From: an uncultured Oscillospiraceae bacterium
GTDB taxonomy: Bacteria; Bacillota; Clostridia; Oscillospirales; Acutalibacteraceae
Direction: 5' to 3'
Assembly: GCA_910588935.1 (NCBI GenBank)
Contig: CAJUSM010000007.1
Coordinates: 1 to 58,440, forward strand
Length of the DNA stretch: 58,440 bases
The translations under genes were made by a program, and so were the position numbers. Shown here piece after piece: positions 8,259 to 16,152 of this stretch. Within the stretch, counting starts at the first letter, position 1. Each line of letters begins with the position of its first letter. The notes under the pieces were generated by a model, which saw only the letters and a program-made list of their open reading frames with translations, was not told where the DNA came from and did no database searches.

Positions 8259-8293
8259 AGGCTTAGCACTCTTCACCTCCAAGTGCTAAGCCT
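8259..8293. promoter_or_regulatory. CIRCE operator (HrcA binding site)
   Basis: TTAGCACTC, nine bases, AAGTGCTAA (8263-8289): the HrcA operator consensus with one change in the right arm. The symmetry extends outward, giving perfect 12-base arms AGGCTTAGCACT (8259-8270) and AGTGCTAAGCCT (8282-8293). It overlaps the expected transcription start of groESL, as in other Firmicutes. hrcA itself is not in the window. Confidence 0.95.
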
Positions 8294-8322
8294 ATTCTAA
8301 TCGCATGGTCAGTAAAAGTCAA
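8294..8322 (-). promoter_or_regulatory. groESL promoter
   Basis: Minus strand TTGACT (8317-8322), 17-base spacer, TAGAAT (8294-8299), abutting the CIRCE operator. Confidence 0.9.
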
Positions 8323-8359
8323 GAGGGTTTTTGGGTTTTTTTGACTTTTAACAATTCTT

Positions 8360-9214
8360 TCACATTTTGCCCCCTGCCAGGCCCTGCTGGGGGAGGGATT
8401 TTTCCCCCATCCACTGGCGGCAGACGGTAGCAAAGCCCAGCTTTCCGTACCAGCTTTCCAGCCAGGTGTACCGCAACTCTATCCAAGCGCATTGCTGCTC
8501 CTTTAGCCATTGGACTCCCTGGGCTACCATAGCCAGGCCAATTCCCTTTTCTCTCTGCCAGGGGACGACTCCCACGCAGCCGATGCTGCCGGTCCGATCC
8601 CCAGGCCTCCCAAACCGTCCTCCGGTTGGATCCAGAATCTGGAAGCCAGCGATCTCCCCGTTCAGGACCGCCAGAAGGACTGGCTCTGTACAGGTTTCAA
8701 AGATCGCCGCCCAACCAGGCTCTGCCGCCTTTACTGCCTCTAGCAGAGCCCGCCGGTCAGAGGCGGTTGCAAAGCGGAAACTAAGCCCCATGGGAGCCGG
8801 GGGAATGGCCAGCTCCTCCAAAGAAAATCTGTCCAGAGCAAGCTCCATGTTGATGCTTGACCACTGGGCCTCATAGCCCCGTGCTTTAAAGAAATCCACC
8901 GCCGGCCCCTCTGGCACACCTTGGAGCAGATCCCAACCCAGGACCAGCTGGTCTGCCCCCTGCTCCTGGGCAGCCTCCTCTGCCTGCGCCAACAAGCGGC
9001 CGCCGATTCCCTGGCATTGCCAGCCCTTTTCTACACAGAGCAGTGCCAGAGAGCTGCCGTGGAGAAAGGCAAAGCCTGCCAAAGTTTCTCCCTCCCAATG
9101 AGAGAAAACTTTTGCCGCTTCTGGCCGCAGCTGCCGGAGAAAGGTCTGGTATGGGGTGGGAAAGTCTGGAAAACAGCGGCTATATAGCTCATAATACGGG
9201 AAATATCTTTCCAT
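8360..9214 (-). CDS. tandem GNAT acetyltransferase
   Basis: 284 residues with two GNAT-like halves. The first has the acetyl-CoA loop pattern EKGWQCQGIGGRLL near residue 75 followed by a GYEA beta-strand; the second has VVPWQREKGIGLAMV near residue 225 and a final WYGKLGF element. Such proteins transfer acetyl from acetyl-CoA to an amine; the substrate cannot be read. ATG 9214 has GGAGG five bases upstream within GGAGGAGGAA. It stands between tsf and the groESL promoter, transcribed alone. Function beyond the family is unknown. Confidence 0.78.
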   Translation of the reverse strand: MERYFPYYELYSRCFPDFPTPYQTFLRQLRPEAAKVFSHWEGETLAGFAFLHGSSLALLCVEKGWQCQGIGGRLLAQAEEAAQEQGADQLVLGWDLLQGVPEGPAVDFFKARGYEAQWSSINMELALDRFSLEELAIPPAPMGLSFRFATASDRRALLEAVKAAEPGWAAIFETCTEPVLLAVLNGEIAGFQILDPTGGRFGRPGDRTGSIGCVGVVPWQREKGIGLAMVAQGVQWLKEQQCAWIELRYTWLESWYGKLGFATVCRQWMGEKSLPQQGLAGGKM

Positions 9215-9385
9215 TTCCTCCTCCAATATCAAATAAATATAGAATTCCAGGCGCGGCTATCTCTTTCCCTCTGCCAAAAGGTCGACTCCCTCTCGGTTAG
9301 ACAAAAGAGTTAACCCCAAACATAAGACAATAGAAAGAGGATATTCCATGGAATACCCCCTTACACCAGCTCATATATACGAAAC

Positions 9386-10300
9386 TTATTTTACCATATT
9401 CGCAATTTCTTCCGCGAAATTATCCTCCCGCTTCTCCAGGCCCTCGCCCTTCTCAAAACGGGTAAACGCGGCAATCTTGATCTCGCCGCCCAGTTCCTTG
9501 CCTACGCTTTCGGTGTACTGCTTTACGGTCATATTGCCGTCCTGTACATAGGCCTGGTCCACAAGGCAAATCTCTTTAAAGAACTTGCCCAGACGGCCAG
9601 CTACAATCTTCTCCGCAATGTTGGCAGGCTTGCCCTCATCCACAATCTGCTGGGTGAGGATTTCCTTTTCTTTCTCCACCCGCTCGGCAGGTACAGTGGT
9701 CTCGTCCAGATACTCTGGATTCAAAGCGGCAATCTGCATGGCCACATTGTGGGCATAGGTCTTAAAGCCCTCGGTAGCGGCAATTGCTTCATCCACATCG
9801 AACTTTACGATTACGCCAATACGGCCGCCGGCATGGACATAGGAGGTAACCGCGCCCTCATAACGGGCAAAACGGCGAACCTTAATGTTCTCGCCAATGG
9901 TGAGAATCTTCTCCTTCAGCAGGGCGTCAACGGTCTCCTCTGCCCCATGGGCCTTGCAGGCCAGCAAGGCGTCCAAGTCGGCGGGATTTTCATAGATGAT
10001 GGTGTCGGCACAGGTCTTTACAAAGGCCTGGAACTCGGCGTTCTTGGCCACAAAGTCGGTCTCGGCGTTTACCTCTACGGCTACGGCTACCTTACCGCAC
10101 TCGCTGACCTCGGCAAAGGCCACGCCTTCGGCGGCAATGCGTCCGGCCTTCTTTACAGAAGCGGCCAGGCCCTTTTCCCGCAGCAGATCCACGGCACGGT
10201 CCATATCGCCATCGGCCTCGGTGAGGGCCTTTTTGCAGTCCATCATACCACAGCCGGTCTTCTCACGAAGATTGGCCACGTCCTTTGCAGTAAAATTCAT
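9386..10300 (-). CDS. tsf: elongation factor Ts
   Basis: 304 residues. The N-terminal UBA-like segment includes LREKTGCGMMDCKKAL, with the TDFVAKN motif near residue 80 that contacts EF-Tu. EF-Ts is the guanine nucleotide exchange factor for EF-Tu. It lies 103 bases downstream of rpsB in the usual order, preceded by GAAAGG. The common next gene, pyrH, is absent; a GNAT gene follows instead. Confidence 0.97.
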   Translation of the reverse strand: MNFTAKDVANLREKTGCGMMDCKKALTEADGDMDRAVDLLREKGLAASVKKAGRIAAEGVAFAEVSECGKVAVAVEVNAETDFVAKNAEFQAFVKTCADTIIYENPADLDALLACKAHGAEETVDALLKEKILTIGENIKVRRFARYEGAVTSYVHAGGRIGVIVKFDVDEAIAATEGFKTYAHNVAMQIAALNPEYLDETTVPAERVEKEKEILTQQIVDEGKPANIAEKIVAGRLGKFFKEICLVDQAYVQDGNMTVKQYTESVGKELGGEIKIAAFTRFEKGEGLEKREDNFAEEIANMVK

Positions 10301-10403
10301 TTGCTGTCAATCCTTTCTCTTTCGGGCAGATCCCGAAATTCCAAAATTTATACATTCCGGCGGCTTACCAAACGCCGCCCTTGTTCGTCTAATTCAGTGA
10401 AGA

Positions 10404-11165
10404 TTATTCCTCTGCAGCGGGGGCTTCTTCGGCGGGAACCTCTGGCTCGGCCTCTCCCTGGTCTCTGGCAGCGGCGCCCATCTGGCCCTCTCGGCCTTCA
10501 ATCACGGCATCCGCCATGGCGCTTGCAATCAGCTTAACGGCTCGAATGGCGTCATCGTTGCCAGGGATCACGTAATCAATCTCGTCAGGGTCGCAGTTGG
10601 TGTCCACAATGGCCACAATAGGAATGTGGAGTTTCCGGGCCTCGGCCACAGCGATGCGCTCCTTGCGGGGATCCACAATAAACAGGGCCCCGGGATAAGA
10701 CTTCATCTCTTTAATGCCGCCCAGATACTTCTCCAGCTTCTCAATTTCCAGCTGAAGCTTGGTAACCTCTTTTTTGGGGAGCAGATCGAAAGTGCCGTCC
10801 TCTTCCATCTTCCGCAGCTGGGCCAAACGCTGAATACGGGTGCGGATGGTGGTAAAGTTGGTAAGCATACCGCCCAGCCAGCGGGCGTTTACATAATACG
10901 CGCCTGCCCGGGCCGCCTCCTCTTTTACAGACTCCTGGGCCTGCTTCTTGGTTCCTACAAAGAGGATGTTCTTTCCGTCGGCGGCCAAGTCGCGAACAAA
11001 GTTGTAGGCCTCTTCCAGCTTGCGCACGGTTTTCTGCAGGTCAATAATGTAGATGCCGTTGCGCTCGGTGAAGATATAAGGGGCCATTTTGGGGTTCCAG
11101 CGGCGGGTTTGGTGGCCGAAATGAACGCCGGCCTCCAGCAGCTGCTTCATAGATACTACTGCCAT
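10404..11165 (-). CDS. rpsB: 30S ribosomal protein S2
   Basis: 253 residues beginning MAVVSMKQLLEAGVHFGHQTRRWNPKM-type S2 sequence (written here only in part: LLEAGVHFGHQTRRWNPKM), with FVGTKKQAQ and the NARWLGGMLTN motif. The C-terminus ends in an acidic, alanine-rich tail. ATG 11165 follows AGGAGG at about ten bases; the open frame continues upstream through the leader but has no S2 similarity. It is first in the rpsB-tsf operon, with a 180-base structured leader and a strong promoter. Confidence 0.97.
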   Translation of the reverse strand: MAVVSMKQLLEAGVHFGHQTRRWNPKMAPYIFTERNGIYIIDLQKTVRKLEEAYNFVRDLAADGKNILFVGTKKQAQESVKEEAARAGAYYVNARWLGGMLTNFTTIRTRIQRLAQLRKMEEDGTFDLLPKKEVTKLQLEIEKLEKYLGGIKEMKSYPGALFIVDPRKERIAVAEARKLHIPIVAIVDTNCDPDEIDYVIPGNDDAIRAVKLIASAMADAVIEGREGQMGAAARDQGEAEPEVPAEEAPAAEE

Positions 11166-11345
11166 AATAAAAATACCTCCTGGTTTTTCCTCCGCCGGGG
11201 GATTTTTCGGTGAACCGGGCCGGGCCAATCCTTCACCCTCTGACTTCTTTTTAGAAAAAAGCAGAGGGCAAAAAGAAAAGCCCTTAGGGCGCCTGGGCGC
11301 CCCGCCCCGGACCAGAACCGACAATTACCCGGCGTGTGTTTTGGC
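11166..11345 (-). promoter_or_regulatory. rpsB leader RNA, probable autoregulatory element
   Basis: About 180 transcribed bases precede rpsB. Read on the minus strand they contain a GC-rich hairpin near 11283-11305 (GGCGCCC repeated around CAG) and a helix CCCTCTG (11262-11268) with CAGAGGG (11236-11242) around a T- and A-rich interior. Long structured leaders before rpsB serve for autoregulation by S2 in several bacterial groups; that role here is inferred from position. Confidence 0.4.
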
Positions 11346-11351
11346 GGATGT

Positions 11352-11381
11352 ATTATACCACATCTTGGCCTAGAGAATCAA
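11352..11381 (-). promoter_or_regulatory. rpsB-tsf promoter
   Basis: Minus strand TTGATT (11376-11381), 18-base spacer, TATAAT (11352-11357). Confidence 0.8.
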
Positions 11382-11565
11382 GAGGTTTCTACATTTTTGG
11401 AGAAAAAATAAAATGCCGGCGATTGGGCAGAAATTTGAAAAAAGCGGTAGACTTTTCCGGGAATTATGTTAAAATAGGTGATATAGATTGTGCAGCTTCC
11501 CTGTTTTGTCGTTTTTGGCGGCGGACAGATCAATAAATTTTTTTGGGAAAGGAAAGTGAAACAGA
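11382..11565. other. divergent intergenic region before the SH3 lipoprotein gene
   Basis: AT-rich spacer of 184 bases between the rpsB promoter and the lipoprotein gene. A TAAAAT hexamer near 11470 could be a plus-strand -10, but no clear -35 was found. No gene or strong hairpin is visible. Confidence 0.4.
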
Positions 11566-12132
11566 ATGACAAAGAAAAATTTGAGCTTAGAAAAAAAGGC
11601 AATTGGCTTCCGGCGAGGCTTGGCCGCCCTGCTGGCTGGCTGCGTATTGGCCTGCTCTTTGGCCGCCTGCGGCGAAGACGAGGATACGGGCAGCTCCAGC
11701 AATGTATCCAACGGCTCTGCCTTGGCCGCCACCATTACTCCTAGCCCCACGCCCCAGCGCACCGCCAAGGCGGTTAAGGTAACAGGCAGCACAGTTAACG
11801 TGCGCAAAACTGCCTCTACCGATTCGGATGACAACATATTAGGCATGGTAGACGAAGGCGACATGCTGGCCCTGCTCACTGACACTGCCCAAAACGGCTG
11901 GTACCAGATACAGTACCAAGGTTCGCCTGCCTATATCTCTGCCGACTTTGTCACCGTAGTTGACATAACAATTGAAATGTACAACCAGCTTTCCACTGCC
12001 GCCTCCCCCTCCCCTGATTCCAGCCAAGAGCCGGAAAGCGGCGACTCCAGCCCCAACCCCGATACCACCCAAAGCGGCAGCCCCTCTCCGGTGGTCTCCT
12101 CATCGTCTACCGATGGCGAGGACGGGGAATAA
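11566..12132 (+). CDS. lipoprotein with one bacterial SH3 domain
   Basis: 188 residues. A lysine/arginine-rich N-terminus and hydrophobic stretch end in the lipobox LAAC with the lipidated cysteine at 35. After a Ser/Thr/Pro linker, residues about 68-132 form an SH3b-like domain (STVNVRKTAS, GWYQIQY, PAYISADFV). The tail is a low-complexity Ser/Pro/Asp/Gly linker of about 55 residues. It should be anchored outside the membrane, perhaps touching peptidoglycan. It ends four bases before the first RCK gene, so the three genes look co-transcribed; whether it works with K+ transport is unknown. Confidence 0.85.
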   Translation: MTKKNLSLEKKAIGFRRGLAALLAGCVLACSLAACGEDEDTGSSSNVSNGSALAATITPSPTPQRTAKAVKVTGSTVNVRKTASTDSDDNILGMVDEGDMLALLTDTAQNGWYQIQYQGSPAYISADFVTVVDITIEMYNQLSTAASPSPDSSQEPESGDSSPNPDTTQSGSPSPVVSSSSTDGEDGE

Positions 12133-12136
12133 TATC

Positions 12137-12757
12137 ATGAATATCCTTATTATTGGCGGCGGGCTGCTGGGACGCTCCACTGCCCAGCAGCTGGATGCTT
12201 TGGGCCATGAAGTGGTGGTGGTGGACGAGAACCAGGAAAATCTTTCCCTTCTGGACAGTTCCTTTGGAGGAGTAACCTTGGCTGGTTTTCCTATGGATTT
12301 AAATGTGCTCCGCCAAGCTGGCATTGAGAGCTGCGATGGGGTAGCCGTAACCACCAGCGACGATAACCTAAACATTGCCGTGGGCCAGATTGCCAAAGAA
12401 TACTTTAAGGTAGAGCGGGTTGCCGCCCGTATCTCTGACCCAGACCGGGAAGATATCTTTGAAGATATTGGCCTATATACTGTATGCCCCACCAATATGG
12501 CCAGTGAAAAACTGGTCTCTGGTTTAGTCAGCCCTGGCCAGAGCCGGCAGGTCAGCTTTGGCTCCGCCACAATTGTTTTGGAGGCCTTGCCTGTAGACAA
12601 GCGCCTTTTTGGCCGGACCACCGGTGACCTTGACCTGCCGGGAGAGGGAATATTCGGCGTACTGAAAGGTGACGGCCGCTTTATGCTGAAAGAGGCCCTG
12701 GAAGAGCTCTCGCTGGCCGAAGGGGACCGGGTTATAGTCAGCCGGCGCATAGACTGA
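12137..12757 (+). CDS. RCK/TrkA-type potassium uptake regulatory protein (first copy)
   Basis: 206 residues: an N-terminal Rossmann RCK_N domain with GGGLLG (7-12) and an acidic residue D30 at the end of the second strand, as in NAD(H)/nucleotide-binding RCK subunits, and a C-terminal RCK_C part. A single RCK unit of this size is typical of KtrA/TrkA-like gating-ring subunits. ATG 12137 lies just after the lipoprotein stop with GGGGAA upstream. The membrane subunit (TrkH/KtrB) is not in the window. A second, diverged RCK gene follows after 22 bases. Confidence 0.85.
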   Translation: MNILIIGGGLLGRSTAQQLDALGHEVVVVDENQENLSLLDSSFGGVTLAGFPMDLNVLRQAGIESCDGVAVTTSDDNLNIAVGQIAKEYFKVERVAARISDPDREDIFEDIGLYTVCPTNMASEKLVSGLVSPGQSRQVSFGSATIVLEALPVDKRLFGRTTGDLDLPGEGIFGVLKGDGRFMLKEALEELSLAEGDRVIVSRRID

Positions 12758-12779
12758 AAACTGAAGGGAGGGGCGCGGT

Positions 12780-13445
12780 GTGCGCATGATTATTGTAGGC
12801 GGCGGGCAGGCCGGCAGAAACCTGGCCCGGGTGCTCTTAGAACGCAGGCACCAGGTTTGTCTTATTGAAAAGGACCGGGCCAGGTGCAGCCTTTTGGCTG
12901 ACGACCTAGATGCCGCCATTTGCCCTGGCGATGGCACCCATGTCTCTGTGCTGGAAGCCGCCGGAGCCCGAGAAGCGGACTGCCTAATGGCTGTTACCGG
13001 CGTGGACCAGGATAACCTGGTGGCCGCCCAGCTGGCCCAAGGCCATTTTGCCGTAAAAAAAGTAATCGCCCGGGTAAACGACCCCCGGAACGCCCAGACC
13101 TTCCGGGCGCTGGGCATAAAAGACGTGGTGAGCAGCACAGAAATTGTGGTACAGCTTATCGAGCAGGAAGCCGACTCAGCCCATATGCACCTAATCGCCA
13201 GCCTAGAGGAGGGCAAGGGAGAAATTTGCTCCATGACCCTGCCCTATAACACCGCGTGGGAGAGTTGCGCCCTGAAGGATGTGAACTTCCCCAAAGGGAC
13301 CTTGGTAATCTCCCTTATCCGGGAAGGAGAGCTGACCATTCCCAATGGTTCCACAGTGCTTCATGCTGGTGACGAGCTGGTAGCCGTAGCTGAGGACAAA
13401 AGCCGGAAAGCTCTGCGCAAGGTGCTAGGCGAGCTCCGCCGGTAG
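12780..13445 (+). CDS. RCK/TrkA-type potassium uptake regulatory protein (second copy)
   Basis: 221 residues, also RCK_N plus RCK_C, with GGGQAG (7-12) and E30 where the first copy has D30. The start is taken as GTG 12780, six bases after GGAGGGG; ATG 12786 is possible but has a 12-base spacing. The pair may form a mixed gating ring or serve two channels; either is inference. No channel gene is adjacent. Confidence 0.84.
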   Translation: MRMIIVGGGQAGRNLARVLLERRHQVCLIEKDRARCSLLADDLDAAICPGDGTHVSVLEAAGAREADCLMAVTGVDQDNLVAAQLAQGHFAVKKVIARVNDPRNAQTFRALGIKDVVSSTEIVVQLIEQEADSAHMHLIASLEEGKGEICSMTLPYNTAWESCALKDVNFPKGTLVISLIREGELTIPNGSTVLHAGDELVAVAEDKSRKALRKVLGELRR

Positions 13446-13513
13446 CGCCCCCATAACACCGGCACTGTCTTTCATTTGAGATTGCAAAATAAAGTTTAAC
13501 TCCTCGAGGAAAA

Positions 13514-13543
13514 TTACGCCTTCGAAAAGCTTAGCTTATAAAT
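13514..13543 (+). promoter_or_regulatory. possible promoter of the RNA candidate
   Basis: TTACGC (13514-13519), 17 bases, TATAAAT (13537-13543). The -35 is weak. Confidence 0.35.
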
Positions 13544-13549
13544 AGCCGC

Positions 13550-13707
13550 CATAGGTGGTCTTCTAAAAAGATCGTGCCAGGAGCTCAGCGAAAGCTATTG
13601 AGGCGTTAGCTTTAAGAAAATGGAAAAATTTCTAAGGAAGAGCGCTTACACAGTTTAGCCCGCTATACTGTAATTCTTGGTGAGAGGCCGTACTTTCGGC
13701 CTCTTTT
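13550..13707 (+). ncRNA. candidate structured small RNA of unknown class
   Basis: About 158 bases without a plausible reading frame lie between a possible promoter and a clear terminator. Local pairings are readable: GGTCTT with AAGATC (13557-13572), CTCA-GC-GAAA-GC-..TGAG with a GNRA-type loop (13583-13601), AGAAA with TTTCT, and ACAGT with ACTGT (about 13650-13671). The 13446-13856 gap holds only this and the perR promoter. I cannot assign it to 6S, raiA or another known family by eye. Confidence 0.35.
13683..13707 (+). terminator. intrinsic terminator of the RNA candidate
   Basis: Perfect 8-bp stem AGAGGCCG / CGGCCTCT with a six-base loop, followed by TTT. Confidence 0.8.
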
Positions 13708-13803
13708 GTGCTGCCCCTGGGGATTTTCTTAAGAAACATGGGCGGCAAAAAAAGACTTATTTGCATCTAGGGATAGAAACCTTAAAATAATAACGATTCC
13801 TAC

Positions 13804-13832
13804 TTTACAAATACTTTCAGATATGGTAAGAT
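13804..13832 (+). promoter_or_regulatory. promoter of the perR operon
   Basis: TTTACA (13804-13809), 17 bases, TAAGAT (13827-13832), 25 bases before the perR start. The AT-rich stretch just upstream (13784-13798) could hold a PerR/Fur-type operator but is not clearly palindromic. Confidence 0.6.
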
Positions 13833-13856
13833 ACCCCTAGTTAGCGGAAGGATGGA

Positions 13857-14273
13857 ATGGCCATGGAGGGAAAACGAGAAAATTACAGTCGGAAACGGGC
13901 AGCAATCCTATCTGTCCTCCGGGAAACCCGGGTTCACCCCACTGCCGAATGGATCTACCACCAGCTTAAGCCCACATACCCGGAGCTAAGCTTGGGCACG
14001 GTTTACCGGAATTTAAAGCGTCTCTGTGAAACCGGCCAGGTTGCCAGCCTAGGGATTATCCACGGCTATGAGCACTTTGATGGAGACCCCGCCCCCCACT
14101 CTCACCTTATCTGCACCCAGTGCGGCATGGTAACAGATGTGTTTCAGGAGATTGTGAGCCAGAGCCAACTGGAAGAGCTCTCTCGCCTTACCGGCTGCAA
14201 AATGCAGTCTGCATCCATTCGTTTTCAAGGGCTTTGCCCCCAGTGCGCCCAAAGAAAGGAGCCATATGGCTGA
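13857..14273 (+). CDS. perR: peroxide-sensing Fur-family repressor PerR
   Basis: 138 residues. An N-terminal winged helix (about 10-75, with LSLGTVYRNLKRL) precedes a metal-binding dimerisation domain. The regulatory metal ligands of Bacillus subtilis PerR (H37, D85, H91, H93, D104) align by spacing with H27, D75, H81, H83 and D94; the aspartate at the last position separates PerR from Fur. Two CxxC pairs (C86/C89 and C127/C130) would hold the structural zinc. ATG 13857 follows GGAAGG. It leads a plus-strand run that reaches reverse rubrerythrin and rubredoxin, a fitting peroxide-stress context. Confidence 0.9.
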   Translation: MAMEGKRENYSRKRAAILSVLRETRVHPTAEWIYHQLKPTYPELSLGTVYRNLKRLCETGQVASLGIIHGYEHFDGDPAPHSHLICTQCGMVTDVFQEIVSQSQLEELSRLTGCKMQSASIRFQGLCPQCAQRKEPYG

Positions 14274-15102
14274 ACCAATCATCACAGAAATCGATGGCCT
14301 CCCCTGCCGGCTGGCCGCCCCTTGGGACTTCAGCTTTCTCCGCCAGTACGGCCGGGTGTTTCAGGTATTTGACGACCAGGACTCGGGAAATTTGTGCTTT
14401 GGCACAGAAAAAGAAGGCACGCGGTTTTTTGTTAAATTTGCTGGGGCCCCTACCGCCCGGGGGACAGGCTCTCCGGCCCAAGCCATAGAACGGCTGCGGG
14501 CCGCTGTTCCCATCTACCGCAACCTCGCCCACCCCAACCTAATCCAACTGCTAGAGGCCCATGAGGCCGGCAAAGGATACGCCGCGGTATTCCGTTGGGC
14601 CGAAGGGGACTGTATGGGCAGAATGTACCCAGAGCCTCATGCCCGGTTTATGGCCCTGCCCTTGGAAACCCGAATGGCTGTTTACCGGGATGTGCTGGAT
14701 TTTTTGGCATATGTAAACCGCCAAGGCTATGTGGCGGTGGATTTTTACGATGGCAGCATCCTTTACGATTTTAAGCGCCAAACGACCACTATATGTGATA
14801 TTGACTTTTTCCGCAAGCAGCCTGCCACCAACGACATGGGACGCCTGTGGGGCAGCTCTTTATTTATGTCTCCGGAAGAATACCAGCTGGGGGCTGTGCT
14901 TGATCAGGTTACCAATGTTTATACTGCCGGAGCCGTGGCCTTTGCTCTATTTGGCGGGTATCGCCGAGGGCGGGAAAACTGGCAGCTGGACAGCCGGCGG
15001 TTCGCCGCTGTTTCCCGTGCCGTGGATGAGGACAGGTCCCGGCGGCACAGCTCCATAGAGGAGCTGTCGGCGGAATGGAACCTGGGGATTCTGGAAGGAT
15101 AA
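14266..15102 (+). CDS. degenerate serine/threonine protein kinase-like protein
   Basis: 278 residues with a protein-kinase outline: VK57 as ATP-binding lysine, E75 in the C helix, D159 at the catalytic-loop aspartate, D178 at the DFG position, MSPEE (201-205) in place of APE, and TNVYTAGAVAF for the DVYSLG helix. The catalytic loop is altered: HRDLKPxN reads as AVDFYDGS, so the lysine is tyrosine and the metal-binding asparagine is serine, and DFG reads DID. It may be a weak kinase or a binding protein. The start overlaps the perR stop by eight bases, so the two are translationally linked. Target unknown. Confidence 0.75.
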   Translation: MAEPIITEIDGLPCRLAAPWDFSFLRQYGRVFQVFDDQDSGNLCFGTEKEGTRFFVKFAGAPTARGTGSPAQAIERLRAAVPIYRNLAHPNLIQLLEAHEAGKGYAAVFRWAEGDCMGRMYPEPHARFMALPLETRMAVYRDVLDFLAYVNRQGYVAVDFYDGSILYDFKRQTTTICDIDFFRKQPATNDMGRLWGSSLFMSPEEYQLGAVLDQVTNVYTAGAVAFALFGGYRRGRENWQLDSRRFAAVSRAVDEDRSRRHSSIEELSAEWNLGILEG

Positions 15103-15127
15103 GACTAATTTGAGGTGAAACAGGCTG

Positions 15128-15595
15128 ATGAAAGGGAATCGAATTGAGAGGGTAAAGGCAGGAGTGGATGGCGTTTTGGCCCAGATGGAAGAGGAACAGG
15201 AACGCCGCCGCGCCTTTGTGCATTTGTACGGTGTGGCCCAAGCCTGCGCTATGCTGGCCCTAAAGCGCAGGGAGGACGTGGAGCTGGCGGTCATTGCCGG
15301 AATGCTTCACGATCTCTATGCCTATGCTGCGGCAGACCGGGCCGGCCATGCCAATAAGGGCGGGGCTATGGCCAAAGAATTTCTGGACCGGATGGGCGGT
15401 TTTAGTCAAAATGAAATTGAGAAAATTTCCACTGCTATTGGGCATCACAGCGAGAAGACCATTACCCATTCCGCTTTCGACGAGATATTAAAAGACGCCA
15501 ATGTGCTTCAGCAGTTTATGCATAATCCTTTGCTGCATACAGCAGAGCATGAAAGCCCCCGGTTAGCGGCCCTTCGGGCAGAATTTGGCCTGTAG
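15128..15595 (+). CDS. HD-domain metal-dependent phosphohydrolase
   Basis: 155 residues. HD-superfamily residues are visible in order: H32, H61-D62 (MLHDL), H74, H106/H107 (IGHHSEK) and D123 (LKDANVLQQF). Proteins like this hydrolyse phosphates, often of nucleotides, with a divalent metal; the substrate cannot be read. The start ATG follows GAGGTGAAACAGGCTG-type sequence. It is the third gene of the perR run, 25 bases after the kinase-like gene. Confidence 0.82.
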   Translation: MKGNRIERVKAGVDGVLAQMEEEQERRRAFVHLYGVAQACAMLALKRREDVELAVIAGMLHDLYAYAAADRAGHANKGGAMAKEFLDRMGGFSQNEIEKISTAIGHHSEKTITHSAFDEILKDANVLQQFMHNPLLHTAEHESPRLAALRAEFGL

Positions 15596-15613
15596 CTTTT
15601 GGAGGTACAGCGT

Positions 15614-16126
15614 ATGGAATTTAGAAAAATTACCTATGATAATGTGGACGAGCTTCTGGCACTTTCCGTACAGGAAAGCCAGAAAAGCTTTGTGGCGTCC
15701 AATAAGGACAGCCTGGTGGATGCCTACATTGCCCTTTCCACTGGCCATGTGGCCCAACCCTTTGGCATTTACCAAAAGGGCCAGCCTGTGGGCTTTGTAA
15801 TGTTTGGCTACCACACTCTGGGCGATACGGATGACCCGGAAATCGCCTCTGGAAATTATTGCCTTTGGCGGTTTATGATAGACAAAGATTGCCAGGGCAG
15901 GGGCTTAGGCAAGCGGGCCTTAGCAATGGCCTTAGATTACGTGGGAAACCTGCCCTTTGGTCCGGCAGAATACTGCTGGACCTCTTACGAGCCAGAGAAT
16001 CTAAGGGCAAAAAGACTGTATACCCAGGCCGGGTTTCAAGAAAACGGCCAGTATTGCGGCGAAGAGCTTGTCGCGGCAGTTCAGCTTTCGTCAAAGAGCG
16101 CTGGTTTTCCGGCGCATTTTGAATAA
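15614..16126 (+). CDS. GNAT acetyltransferase (polyamine acetyltransferase-like)
   Basis: 170 residues. GNAT elements: a central strand ending LWRFMIDKDCQGRGLGKRAL, where QGRGLG is the acetyl-CoA loop (about residue 97), and a C-terminal ENLRAKRLYTQAGF helix-strand. The overall pattern recalls BltD/SpeG-like diamine acetyltransferases. ATG 15614 has GGAGGT seven bases upstream; a TTG 15 bases earlier is less likely. It lies four bases after the HD stop plus its binding site, within the perR run. Confidence 0.8.
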   Translation: MEFRKITYDNVDELLALSVQESQKSFVASNKDSLVDAYIALSTGHVAQPFGIYQKGQPVGFVMFGYHTLGDTDDPEIASGNYCLWRFMIDKDCQGRGLGKRALAMALDYVGNLPFGPAEYCWTSYEPENLRAKRLYTQAGFQENGQYCGEELVAAVQLSSKSAGFPAHFE

Positions 16127-16152
16127 ATCTTAATTCAGGAGGAATGATTCAA

